A stretch of 38,648 bases of DNA, taken from the NCBI GenBank assembly GCA_017457085.1, contig JAFTID010000086.1, forward strand, positions 1 to 38,648. The letters are read 5' to 3'. Position numbers and translations under genes: made by a program. The notes under the pieces are model-generated. The model did no database searches. It was not told where the DNA came from and saw only the letters and a list, made by a program, of their open reading frames with translations. Positions 16,609-24,474 of this stretch are shown here, piece by piece (position 1 is the stretch's first letter; each line of letters opens with the position of its first letter). This DNA comes from Phascolarctobacterium sp. (lineage in GTDB: Bacteria; Bacillota; Negativicutes; Acidaminococcales; Acidaminococcaceae).

Positions 16609-17628
16609 ATGAACATTATTGTAACCGGCGGTGCCGGATTTATTGGTTCTAATTTTATATTTCATATGCTTGCTAAGTATCCTGATTATCGTATCATTTG
16701 CTTGGATAAGCTGACTTACGCAGGTAACTTATCTACTTTAGCGGGTGTGATGGATAATCCTAACTTCCGTTTTGTAAAAGCGGATATTTGTGATCGTGAA
16801 GCAGTTGAACAACTTTTTGAAGAGGAATATCCGGAGATTGTAGTTAACTTTGCTGCGGAAAGCCATGTTGATCGCTCCATTGAAGACCCTGGCATTTTTT
16901 TGCAGACCAACGTAATGGGGACTGCTGTACTTATGGATGCTTGTCGTAAATTGGGTATTAAACGTTATCATCAAGTATCTACTGATGAAGTTTACGGTGA
17001 CCTTCCTTTGGATAGACCTGATTTGTTCTTTACGGAAGAAACTCCAATTCATACAAGCTCCCCTTATAGCAGTTCCAAAGCAGGTGCAGATTTATTAGTA
17101 CTTGCTTATCATCGTACTTATGGCTTGCCTGTGACTATCTCTCGTTGTAGCAATAACTATGGCCCGTATCATTTCCCTGAAAAACTTATTCCTTTGATGA
17201 TTGCCAATGCCTTGAATGACAAGCCATTGCCCGTTTATGGTGAAGGTATTAACGTGCGTGATTGGCTTTATGTTGAAGACCACTGCAAGGCAATTGATTT
17301 GATTCTTCATAATGGAAGGGTAGGAGAAGTTTATAATATCGGCGGACATAATGAAATGCGCAATATTGATATCGTTAAACTTATTTGCAAAGAACTTGGC
17401 AAGCCTGAAAGTTTGATTACTTATGTAACTGACCGTAAAGGTCATGATATGCGTTATGCAATTGATCCTACCAAGATTCATAATGAATTAGGCTGGTTAC
17501 CGGAAACTAAGTTTGCTGATGGCATTAAGAAAACTATTCAGTGGTATTTGGATAATCGTGAATGGTGGGAAAACATCATCAGCGGTGAGTATCAAAATTA
17601 TTATGAAAAGATGTATGGGAATAGATAA
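16609..17628 (+). CDS. rmlB: dTDP-glucose 4,6-dehydratase
   Basis: Converts dTDP-glucose to dTDP-4-keto-6-deoxyglucose, the branch point feeding both rhamnose (rmlC, rmlD) and the neighbouring aminotransferase. The 339-residue NAD-dependent SDR protein has GGAGFIGSNF, ESHVDRSIEDP, STDEVYGDL (Thr/Asp/Glu catalytic residues), YSSSKAGADLL with the Tyr/Lys pair, and GPYHFPEKLIP. Start ATG 16609 follows AAGGGATGA. It is the last gene of the operon and its 3' end overlaps, antisense, the tail of the toxin frame. It lies 13 kb from rmlA, rmlC and rmlD, so the pathway genes bracket the strain-variable middle part. Confidence 0.97.
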   Translation: MNIIVTGGAGFIGSNFIFHMLAKYPDYRIICLDKLTYAGNLSTLAGVMDNPNFRFVKADICDREAVEQLFEEEYPEIVVNFAAESHVDRSIEDPGIFLQTNVMGTAVLMDACRKLGIKRYHQVSTDEVYGDLPLDRPDLFFTEETPIHTSSPYSSSKAGADLLVLAYHRTYGLPVTISRCSNNYGPYHFPEKLIPLMIANALNDKPLPVYGEGINVRDWLYVEDHCKAIDLILHNGRVGEVYNIGGHNEMRNIDIVKLICKELGKPESLITYVTDRKGHDMRYAIDPTKIHNELGWLPETKFADGIKKTIQWYLDNREWWENIISGEYQNYYEKMYGNR

Positions 17629-18048
17629 AAGAAAAACTCCCCAACCGTCGAGGGTGGGGAGTCCATATTCTTCTTGGTTTTCATGAACGTAGTAAGCAGT
17701 GTTTTTAGAAAGATATTCGTCGTATTGCACATAACTTTTTAGGATACGTTGCCAATTTCTGCGGGAATAAAGGAAACGGACGATATAAATGGTTTTTATT
17801 TCTTCGGTTACTGTATAGAAAAGAAGGTAATTTTTTATTTGTACAAACCTTATTTTGTACGAAGTAAGAAGTAGGTCAGTAATAATAGGGTGCTTATAAG
17901 GATATTCTTTTAAGTTTCTTACAGTAGCTTGAACTTCAATGCGTAGTCTATTTCCTGCAAAAGGATTTTGAAGGATATTATTTATGTAAGTTATTGATGT
18001 TTTAATATCAATTTTAGAACTAGTAGAATATTTAATGGTGTATGTCAT
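17497..18048 (-). CDS. RelE/ParE-type toxin with an abnormal C-terminal read-through tail
   Basis: Type II toxin by fold and context. The first ~105 residues (KYSTSSKIDIKTSITYI, NPFAGNRL, YKIRFVQIKNYLLFYTV, IYIVRFLYSRRNWQRIL) match the compact RelE/ParE pattern of the RelE/ParE superfamily. The family ends near residue 100-130, but this frame stays open to residue 183 and its stop at 17497 lies inside rmlB. The last ~55 residues are encoded across the terminator hairpin at 17636-17662 and the antisense of rmlB and are unlikely to be native. Start ATG (18046-18048) overlaps the antitoxin stop by ATGA. Whether it is functional depends on where translation ends. Confidence 0.72.
   Translation of the reverse strand: MTYTIKYSTSSKIDIKTSITYINNILQNPFAGNRLRIEVQATVRNLKEYPYKHPIITDLLLTSYKIRFVQIKNYLLFYTVTEEIKTIYIVRFLYSRRNWQRILKSYVQYDEYLSKNTAYYVHENQEEYGLPTLDGWGVFLLSIPIHLFIIILILTADDVFPPFTIIQIPLNSFLNAISKLSFR
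17624..17662 (-). terminator. Rho-independent terminator of the toxin-antitoxin transcript
   Basis: On the minus strand ACTCCCCA(CC) pairs with (GG)TTGGGGAGT around a short loop (17636-17662), followed by TTTTTCTTTT. The plus strand lacks a T-run here, so it acts on the minus strand. It lies inside the open toxin frame. Confidence 0.75.
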
Positions 18049-18224
18049 TTTAAATTATATCCTTCGAAAATAGTGTCTAACATTGCGTTTACTTCTTCTT
18101 CTGAATGAACTCTTCCAGCTGCGATGTCATCTAGACCCTTTTGAAGTTCATTGCAAAGTTCTAATCTTGCGGTAAGGTCATCGTAGTTATAGATTTGTTC
18201 TGATTGATAGATATTTTTAGACAT
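18045..18224 (-). CDS. Antitoxin of the RelE/ParE-type pair
   Basis: A 59-residue acidic protein that starts MSKNIYQSEQIYNYDDLTAR and ends FEGYNLK, encoded directly upstream of the toxin and overlapping it by four bases (ATGA). AAAGGAGG is present eight bases before its ATG. Small size, order antitoxin-then-toxin and overlap are typical of type II systems. No DNA-binding motif can be recognised with confidence, so the antitoxin family is not named. It likely neutralises the toxin and represses the operon. Confidence 0.78.
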   Translation of the reverse strand: MSKNIYQSEQIYNYDDLTARLELCNELQKGLDDIAAGRVHSEEEVNAMLDTIFEGYNLK

Positions 18225-18343
18225 ATGTAAAGCCTCCTTTGGTTCTTAGTTGTGTATTAATTTTAGGATGGGTATATGTTCTATTGGAAGTAACATTTTC
18301 CTTATGTTTATTTTATTCTATTAGCATTCATAAATCAAAATTT

Positions 18344-18355
18344 ATTTCGCGAAAT
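18344..18355. promoter_or_regulatory. 12-bp perfect palindrome between the toxin-antitoxin and ligase genes
   Basis: ATTTCGCGAAAT is self-complementary. It lies about 120 bases upstream of the antitoxin start and 44 bases upstream of the ligase-like gene. It may be an operator for either unit. Confidence 0.35.
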
Positions 18356-18398
18356 TGTAAAATCTACGTGAAATGAAAAAGTTTTATCGGAGTTATAT

Positions 18399-19775
18399 AT
18401 GAAACTTTCTCTCAAAAATGCTTTGCTAATTTCATTATGTATGTTTGCTGTAGCTTCTTTTATCTCGATAGCTGCTGCTAATGTGTTTTTAGGCATAAGC
18501 ATTTTACTTTTCCTTATAATTACATATAAAAATAAAGGTGTACATATTGCTGCTGATAAGCTCGTTTATTTTAAAGTCATTTCTGCTTTTGCTAGTGCTT
18601 TATTTGTTACTGCACTTTTCAGTGGTGATATTGCCTATGGTTTAAAAACTTGGGCAGACTTTTTCATATGGCGCTTTATGCCTTTTATAATGCTGCTTTT
18701 AGTTTTAGATGATGAGCACTTTGCTAAGAAAGTTCTTGCTGCCGTCACGTGTGGCTTTGCAATAGATTGTCTTTATGCAATTTACTGGAGTTTCTTTGTC
18801 TTTAAAGGTAAGTTTGATTGGATACGTGCCGCTGGTTTTGTAGGTCATCCTATGACTTTGGCAGGTTGGGCTTGTATTTTATTACCTGTTTTGTTGGTGT
18901 TCATATTTAGAAAAGATGTTTTTCAAAAGTATCATTGGTTAGCTGTTGTACTTTTTGTAATTGGTAGTGTTGCCTTACTGTTTAATGCCACCCGTGGGGC
19001 ATGGCTATCGTTGGCGGTTGTGTTACCTTTAGTGAGTTCGTTTTTCATTTTCCAAAATAAAAAGCTTTTTTTAATCTGTTTGGCACTTGTTTTGGGGGTA
19101 GGAGCTATATTGGCAAATAATGCTTTTTTTATGAAGCGTGTAGATTCTATAGATGATTTTAAAAATACTTCTAATCGTTCTCGCCTAATTATTTGGGAAA
19201 CATCTATTGAAATGTTTAAGGAGCATCCAGTTTTAGGTGTAGGGTTAGGCAATTATAAAAATGTTTATCAAAATGAACATATAGCGCCTAGGGTGGAGGT
19301 AGAAAGAAAATCTATCAAAGGTTTGCCTAGCTTCCGGAAGCTTAATAAATCTGAGCAAGCAGTAGTTTTGAAAGAGCCTGTTAATTTGTGGAAGGTACAA
19401 GGCTATAAAAAACTTAAAAAGCAGGAGAGAAATGAATTTAACAAAGCATATAGCAAATTTAGATTTGAATATAGTCTTTCCAAACTAAACCATGCACATA
19501 ATAATATTCTACAAATGCTTGCGGAAAATGGCTTGATTGGTTTTATTGGTTATATTTTTGCCTTTGGCTTTATTCTTTGGAAAAATTTCAAGAACTTCTT
19601 GTTGAATAAAAATCCTTACGCTTTGATGATAGTTGGTTCTACAAGTGCTTTATTCTTGCAGGGATTGACGGAATATAATTTTGGTAATTCTTCTGTGATG
19701 AAGATTTACTGGTTAGTATTGGCTTGCTTGATTATTTTAGCAAACAAGTATAATGATGGGATGAAGAATGAATAG
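18399..19775 (+). CDS. O-antigen ligase-like membrane protein (WaaL/Wzy_C)
   Basis: A 458-residue polytopic protein with about 10-12 hydrophobic segments. It carries the O-antigen ligase core: FNATRGAWLSL near 200, RSRLIIWETSIEMFKEHPVLGVGLGNY near 265-290, and LNHAHNNILQMLAENGLIGFIGY near 365-387, with the His and Arg used by WaaL-type enzymes. A hydrophilic periplasmic loop of roughly 80 residues lies before that last segment. It would ligate finished glycan from undecaprenyl carrier to lipid A-core or another acceptor. The start at 18399 is preceded by CGGAG. The stop overlaps the next ATG by eight bases. The polymerase role is the main alternative. Confidence 0.82.
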   Translation: MKLSLKNALLISLCMFAVASFISIAAANVFLGISILLFLIITYKNKGVHIAADKLVYFKVISAFASALFVTALFSGDIAYGLKTWADFFIWRFMPFIMLLLVLDDEHFAKKVLAAVTCGFAIDCLYAIYWSFFVFKGKFDWIRAAGFVGHPMTLAGWACILLPVLLVFIFRKDVFQKYHWLAVVLFVIGSVALLFNATRGAWLSLAVVLPLVSSFFIFQNKKLFLICLALVLGVGAILANNAFFMKRVDSIDDFKNTSNRSRLIIWETSIEMFKEHPVLGVGLGNYKNVYQNEHIAPRVEVERKSIKGLPSFRKLNKSEQAVVLKEPVNLWKVQGYKKLKKQERNEFNKAYSKFRFEYSLSKLNHAHNNILQMLAENGLIGFIGYIFAFGFILWKNFKNFLLNKNPYALMIVGSTSALFLQGLTEYNFGNSSVMKIYWLVLACLIILANKYNDGMKNE

Positions 19776-20949
19776 TACACGTAACCTTCAACAAAAAATT
19801 AAATATCTTTTGAAGCACCATAAGGTTGTCGTTTTGCGAACCTGCTCTAGCGATTGGCAAAATTCTTTTGTGGAAGGTTTGGCTGCGGAACGCAAGGTTG
19901 TGGATGTTTCTGACCCAATGCTGCGTGAGCGTGCCATGTGGAACTCGGAAGAGTTCGCTAGCAATTTGCCTAAGCCTGTTCTGCTTTATAACGTGCAGTA
20001 CGTTCCCAAGTTGCTTGTATGTTTAGCGAATAGTGATGTGCCTGTTGGTAGCTACCTGTGTGTTGTTGGGCAAAGCTACTATATAAAGGAAGAAAGTTGT
20101 AATTTGCAGGGTGTTGCTTTCCTAGATTTGCCCTTGTGCGTTGAGGAGAAAGAGCCTTTTTACCCTTGTACTGATTTTCTCCAAAAGCTGCAAGAAAAGG
20201 ATGCTTCCCAAGGAATTCTTAACAATATTTTGCAGGGTAAGCTTTCTAAAAATGTATTTGCGGACGAAGAGACAAGGGATAGATTTTTAGGTGCGTACCT
20301 TAGAAATATTTTGCAGCGTGGCATTAAAGATTTGACTACTGTAAGTGATGATATGCGTTTTTACCGCTTCCTTTGTGCAGTGGCAATGAGTACTGGCAGT
20401 GCGGTGAACTATGCAAATTTAGGAAATGCTGCGGATATTTCTTCACCAACTGCCAAGCAGTGGATGGCATTTTTAGAGGGAACAGGTATTGTGTATTTGC
20501 TTTGGCCTGTAGAGCATGCTTCTTTGAAACGTGTGGCGAAGGGACCGAAGGTTTACTTTACTGATACTGGTTTAGCTGCTTATTTGTTGCGTATTAATAA
20601 TGAAGAAGATTTGCTTAAGAGCAGCTTTTTTACGGCGCTTTTTCAGACCTACGTTGTCAATACCATTCGTGAAAGCTATTTGGAAAATGGCTTGGTGGCG
20701 CAGTTAAGTTATTTCCGTGACAGCAATGCCAAGGAGATTGATTTGTTACTCCGTTTTGGTGATGCGCTGTATCCGATTGATGTTAAGAAGGAACAAACGA
20801 GTATCACAAAGCTACGGAAAAAGATTAAGCTTCTTTCTGCTGTTGAGGAAGATGGTTTGAAAATTGGTAATACTTGTATTATTTCTTTAGGAACCAATAT
20901 TGAAAAGCTTGCAGACGATATGTGGCAAATCGGGGCAAGGTGTTTGTGA
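19768..20949 (+). CDS. DUF4143 protein with degenerate N-terminal ATPase domain
   Basis: The C-terminal half (about 180-375) matches the DUF4143 region of AAA_14/DUF4143 ATPases: LGAYLRNILQRGIKDLT, DISSPTAKQWMAFLEGTG, GPKVYFTDTGLAAYLLRI, IDLLLRFGDALYPIDVKKE. The expected P-loop (GxxxxGKT) is absent; residues 22-32 read VLRTCSSDWQN instead. The usual Walker B IDE is YN (VLLYNVQYVPKLL, 71-83). It is therefore unlikely to hydrolyse ATP. The frame is intact across 393 residues, so it is not simply a decaying pseudogene. It overlaps the ligase gene by eight bases and is followed by a terminator. Its role in glycan work is unknown. Confidence 0.78.
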   Translation: MNSTRNLQQKIKYLLKHHKVVVLRTCSSDWQNSFVEGLAAERKVVDVSDPMLRERAMWNSEEFASNLPKPVLLYNVQYVPKLLVCLANSDVPVGSYLCVVGQSYYIKEESCNLQGVAFLDLPLCVEEKEPFYPCTDFLQKLQEKDASQGILNNILQGKLSKNVFADEETRDRFLGAYLRNILQRGIKDLTTVSDDMRFYRFLCAVAMSTGSAVNYANLGNAADISSPTAKQWMAFLEGTGIVYLLWPVEHASLKRVAKGPKVYFTDTGLAAYLLRINNEEDLLKSSFFTALFQTYVVNTIRESYLENGLVAQLSYFRDSNAKEIDLLLRFGDALYPIDVKKEQTSITKLRKKIKLLSAVEEDGLKIGNTCIISLGTNIEKLADDMWQIGARCL

Positions 20950-20952
20950 AAT

Positions 20953-20996
20953 AAAAACTGTTTAGTATGGAGATGATCCGTCCTAAACAGTTTTTG
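20953..20996 (+). terminator. Rho-independent terminator after the DUF4143 gene
   Basis: AAAACTGTTTAG (20954-20965) pairs with CTAAACAGTTTT (20983-20994), followed by a T-run. It closes the ligase-DUF4143 unit. Confidence 0.85.
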
Positions 20997-21023
20997 TCTT
21001 TCTTTGGCTATAAGTGGTATAAT
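20994..21023 (+). promoter_or_regulatory. Promoter of the second glycosyltransferase-flippase pair
   Basis: TATAAT at 21018-21023 with an extended -10 (TGG before it) and a weak -35 TTGTCT at 20994-20999 at 18 bases. Confidence 0.55.
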
Positions 21024-21051
21024 TAGTTAACGTTACAAGGTGGGTGATATT

Positions 21052-22050
21052 ATGACCTTAGTTTCCGTTATCGTACCAGTTTATAAGATAGAAGATTATT
21101 TACGCAAGTGCGTGGACAGTATTTTAGCTCAGACATATAAAAATTTAGAGATTATCCTTATTGATGATGGTAGTCCTGATAATTGTGGTAATATTTGTGA
21201 TGAATATGCTTTGCTAGACAAACGTATTAAAGTTATTCATAAAGAGAATGGTGGCTTAAGTGATGCTCGCAATGCAGGTTTAGATATTTGCACCGGCGAA
21301 TACATTGCTTTTGTAGATAGTGATGATTGGGTTGATAAAGATTATATTGCAACCTTTATGGAGTATGCCCAGCCAGATACTATCGTTTGTTGTGGTTATA
21401 AGAGGATTTATTTTAATAAGAGTATTCATCATAGGATGTATGAAATACAAGAATTTACCTCAGTAGAAACGATTAAGATTCAACAGGAGCAAGAGATTGC
21501 AGTTTCTACTGGTGCTAGCAACATAAATCCAATTACAAATGCTGCTTGGAACAAGTTATATCCTAAGAAACTTTTTGATGATATTAGGTTTCCTGTTGGA
21601 AAAGTTTATGAGGATATATATGTATGTTTTGAACTGTTCTTGAAGAGTCAGAGAGTAGTTGTATTGCCAAATACTACTTATAATTATTTATGTCGAGAAA
21701 GTTCTATTTGTGGAAGCCCTTCTGTAAAAAGCATAAAAGATTCTATTGATGCTAGGCTAAAACAGGAAAAAGATGTGCGTGTTTATCCTGAACTATTAAA
21801 AAATGCACATAAACTTACTTTTAATAGCCGTATCGGTTTCTACTCTGGTTATGTGAGAGGATTTTATAATATCGAAAAAGATGAACGCGAGCAATTAAAG
21901 GAATATTTTAGAGAAAACAGTAATATGGTTTCAATAAGAGAGTGGAAATTATTTACCAAATATCATTTAATCTTGAGAAGTAATATTGCTCTAAAATATT
22001 TATTTAAGATTTGGGATTGTTATAAAAGGGTAAGATGTACAGTATTCTAA
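21052..22050 (+). CDS. Family 2 glycosyltransferase
   Basis: A GT2 enzyme of about 332 residues: LVSVIVPVYKIEDYLRKCV, DDGSPDNCGN, HKENGGLSDARNAGL, and VDSDDWVDKDY as metal site; VYEDIYVCFEL carries the ED motif. It resembles the large group of capsule and EPS transferases of Firmicutes. A GTG at 21040 is in frame; AAGGTGG (21037-21043) eight bases upstream supports the ATG at 21052. It overlaps the flippase gene by 16 bases. Donor and acceptor are unknown. Confidence 0.85.
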   Translation: MTLVSVIVPVYKIEDYLRKCVDSILAQTYKNLEIILIDDGSPDNCGNICDEYALLDKRIKVIHKENGGLSDARNAGLDICTGEYIAFVDSDDWVDKDYIATFMEYAQPDTIVCCGYKRIYFNKSIHHRMYEIQEFTSVETIKIQQEQEIAVSTGASNINPITNAAWNKLYPKKLFDDIRFPVGKVYEDIYVCFELFLKSQRVVVLPNTTYNYLCRESSICGSPSVKSIKDSIDARLKQEKDVRVYPELLKNAHKLTFNSRIGFYSGYVRGFYNIEKDEREQLKEYFRENSNMVSIREWKLFTKYHLILRSNIALKYLFKIWDCYKRVRCTVF

Positions 22051-23531
22051 AAAATCTTAAGTTTTCAGTTTTAAATTACATAGTGGTTAACCTGCTGAAG
22101 TTTATTGTCAGGATAGTTTTTGTAAGGCATTTATCCCTTGAGTATTTAGGTATCAATGGTTTGTTTAGTAATATTTTAGCGGTGCTTTCTTTGGCGGAGC
22201 TTGGTGTTGGTCCTGCAATTGTCTATAGCTTGTACAAGCCTTTGGCATTGGGGGATAAGGAAGCAGTTAAATCCATCATGAAGCTTTTTAAAAAGCTTTA
22301 TATTAGCATTGGTTTTGTGATTGGTTCTTTGGGGTTATGCTTGTATCCTTTTTTGGATAGTTTTATTAAAGATAAGCCTGATATTGCAGATTTAAATTAT
22401 TTTTACCTTTTGTTCCTATTAAATACAGTGGTGAGTTATTTTTGGTCTTATCAACGCAATCTGTTGATAGCAGATAAAAAATTATATTTTGTTAATGCTT
22501 ATCAAGCAATTGTACAGGTTGCGGTGGCTGTTGCGCAAATTATTGGTTTGGTTTTATTAGAAAGCTATTGGTGCTTTATAGTTTTAATGCTTTTGGGTAC
22601 TGTGGTTGAAAATTTTGTTATAGCAAGAAAGGCTTATGCAGAATATCCATATATAAAGGAAGAAAGCTGTGAGCTGGATGAATCAGTGCTAGGTGAAATT
22701 GTGAAGAACACCAAGGCTATGGTCATTCATAAACTGGCAGGTATTATTGTTTTTTCAAGCTCCAATATAATTTTATCCAAGTTTGTTGGTTTGGTGGCTG
22801 TTGGCTTGTACAGCAACTATTATATGGTTATCACAGTGATGAATACTCTGGCGGGTAAACTTTTTGAAGCGATTACAGCCAATGTTGGACACATCCTAGT
22901 TGTGAATGACGATGAAAAGAAGGTACAGTCCTTTAAGATTATGGAATTTGTGACTGCTTTACAGGTTTCCGTTATGAGCGTGGGGATGTATGTGTTGTTT
23001 AATCCGTTTATTACTTTATGGCTTGGCAAAGAATTTTTATTTGATAAAGCTACGGTGGTTTGTTTAGTAGTTCTGTTTTACTTAATGTTTATGCGTAAGG
23101 CAGTACTGCTCTACAGGGATGCAAGTGGTTTGTTTTGGCAGGACAGGTACAAGGCTATCTCTGAGATGATTATTAATTTGGTGGCTACAATTTACTTGGT
23201 ACAGCATTACGGAGTACTTGGTGTTGTTTGCGGTGGTATCATTAGCACAATGTTGACTTGCTTTTGGCTGGAACCTTTTATTTTATTTAAATACAGCTTG
23301 CCAATGTCCTTAAACAATTATTTTATGGATTATTTTAAATATACGACTGTAACTATTTTGTGTGCCTTGGGTTTAGAATATGTGAGTGAGGTTTTCATCA
23401 ATGGTTATTCCCTGATTAGCTTTATTTTATTTGGAAGCTTTATCGTAATTTTCGTAAGCCTAGTTTGGTTTGGTTTATTTAGAAATAGGGAAGAGGTTGT
23501 GTTTTTAAAAAAGAAGTTGTTGAAATTTTAA
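22035..23531 (+). CDS. Second polysaccharide flippase/sugar translocase, Wzx-like
   Basis: A 498-residue membrane protein with about 12-14 helices. The segment FVRHLSLEYLGINGLFSNILAVLSLAELGVG is typical of the lipopolysaccharide-biosynthesis sugar translocases of Gram-positive capsule loci. This subfamily differs from the WzxC-like protein at 8321, so the two are not recent duplicates. Starting at ATG 22035 inside the preceding GT2 gene, it is probably translationally coupled. It may export a second glycan, and no polymerase accompanies this pair. Confidence 0.85.
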   Translation: MYSILKNLKFSVLNYIVVNLLKFIVRIVFVRHLSLEYLGINGLFSNILAVLSLAELGVGPAIVYSLYKPLALGDKEAVKSIMKLFKKLYISIGFVIGSLGLCLYPFLDSFIKDKPDIADLNYFYLLFLLNTVVSYFWSYQRNLLIADKKLYFVNAYQAIVQVAVAVAQIIGLVLLESYWCFIVLMLLGTVVENFVIARKAYAEYPYIKEESCELDESVLGEIVKNTKAMVIHKLAGIIVFSSSNIILSKFVGLVAVGLYSNYYMVITVMNTLAGKLFEAITANVGHILVVNDDEKKVQSFKIMEFVTALQVSVMSVGMYVLFNPFITLWLGKEFLFDKATVVCLVVLFYLMFMRKAVLLYRDASGLFWQDRYKAISEMIINLVATIYLVQHYGVLGVVCGGIISTMLTCFWLEPFILFKYSLPMSLNNYFMDYFKYTTVTILCALGLEYVSEVFINGYSLISFILFGSFIVIFVSLVWFGLFRNREEVVFLKKKLLKF

Positions 23532-23550
23532 GGCTTTCTTTCTGTAACAA

Positions 23551-23575
23551 AAGTTTCACAAAACTTAACTTTTTT
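23551..23575 (+). terminator. Weak AT-rich terminator after the flippase
   Basis: AAGTTT (23551-23556) and AAACTT (23561-23566) form a 6-bp stem with a four-base loop, followed after AAC by six T. Low stability. Confidence 0.4.
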
Positions 23576-23576
23576 C

Positions 23577-23605
23577 TTGCTCAGCAACAATTTTTGTGAT
23601 ATAAT
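23577..23605 (+). promoter_or_regulatory. Promoter of rpsB-tsf
   Basis: TTGCTC (23577-23582), 17-base spacer, TATAAT (23600-23605). A strong match for a housekeeping sigma promoter, about 110 bases before rpsB. Confidence 0.75.
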
Positions 23606-23611
23606 ACCACA

Positions 23612-23695
23612 CGGTGTAAAAATACACACGCAGGAAAATTCATCTGTTGAATGCGTTTAGCCACGCAAAAAGTGAAAATACCATTCCTGCGGAGG
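23612..23695 (+). promoter_or_regulatory. Structured 5' leader of rpsB, possible S2 autoregulatory site
   Basis: Three nested or adjacent helices can be drawn: GTGTA/TACAC (23614-23618 with 23623-23627), a long-range CGCAGGAA/TTCCTGCG (23629-23636 with 23684-23691), and inside it TGCGT/ACGCA (23652-23656 with 23663-23667). The outer helix ends next to the first of two SD-like stretches (GGAGG at 23691-23695). This is the place where bacterial S2 leaders usually bind S2 to repress translation. Confidence 0.5.
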
Positions 23696-23716
23696 TAAAA
23701 ACAGGAGGAATAAAAA

Positions 23717-24451
23717 ATGGCTATTATCTCTATGAAACAATTACTTGAAGCTGGTGTTCATTTTGGTCACCAAACCCGTCGTTGGAACCCGAAAATGGCT
23801 CCGTACATCTTCACCGAACGTAACGGTATCTACATCATCGACTTGCAAAAAACCGTTAAAAAAGTTGACGAAGCTTACAACTTCATCCGTGAAGTAGCAG
23901 CTGCTGGCGAAAACATTCTGTTCGTTGGTACCAAAAAACAAGCTCAAGAAGCTATGAAAGACGAAGCAATCCGTTGCAACATGTTCTTCGTTAACGAACG
24001 TTGGTTGGGCGGTATGCTGACCAACTTCAAAACTATCCAAACCCGTATCGCTCGTCTGCGTAAATTGGAAGCAATGGAAGCTGACGGCACCTTTGACCTG
24101 CTCCCGAAAAAAGAAGTTATCGGTCTGCGCCATGAAATGGAAAAACTGACCAAATACTTGGGCGGTATCAAAGACATGAAAAAATTGCCGGGCGCTCTCT
24201 TCATCGTTGACCCCCGCAAAGAACACATCGCTGTTCTCGAAGCTCGTAAATTAAACATCCCCATCGTTGCAACCGTTGACACCAACTGCGATCCGGACGA
24301 AATCGATCATGTAATTCCTGCAAACGACGATGCAATCCGCGCTGTAAAACTGTTGACTGCTAAAATGGCTGACGCTGTTTTGGAAGGCCGTCAAGGTATG
24401 CAAACCGAAGAAGCTGCAACTGAAGAAGTTGTTGCTGAAGACGCTGAATAA
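23717..24451 (+). CDS. rpsB: 30S ribosomal protein S2
   Basis: A component of the small subunit. The 244-residue protein starts [32 protein letters not shown], with [22 protein letters not shown] and [19 protein letters not shown], all hallmarks of S2. AGGAGGAATAAAAAATG gives a strong start. The gene uses the codon set of highly expressed genes (CGT, AAA, GAA, CTG), unlike the AT-rich loci around it. A short gap separates it from tsf, the usual partner. Confidence 0.99.
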   Translation: MAIISMKQLLEAGVHFGHQTRRWNPKMAPYIFTERNGIYIIDLQKTVKKVDEAYNFIREVAAAGENILFVGTKKQAQEAMKDEAIRCNMFFVNERWLGGMLTNFKTIQTRIARLRKLEAMEADGTFDLLPKKEVIGLRHEMEKLTKYLGGIKDMKKLPGALFIVDPRKEHIAVLEARKLNIPIVATVDTNCDPDEIDHVIPANDDAIRAVKLLTAKMADAVLEGRQGMQTEEAATEEVVAEDAE

Positions 24452-24474
24452 TATATATTTAGGAGGAACTAACA

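Noticed and set aside
17636-17662. Terminator of rmlB on the plus strand
   Set aside because: The hairpin is followed by CCATATTC on the plus strand, with no T-run; the T-run is only on the minus strand.
18300-18400. Mobile element or insertion sequence near the toxin-antitoxin pair
   Set aside because: No transposase frame, terminal inverted repeats or target duplication could be seen.
23741-24226. Long minus-strand frame of 161 codons antisense to rpsB
   Set aside because: It is antisense to a highly conserved gene and arises from its codon bias; no SD and no recognisable protein. The same applies to the frame antisense to tsf (24496-25347).
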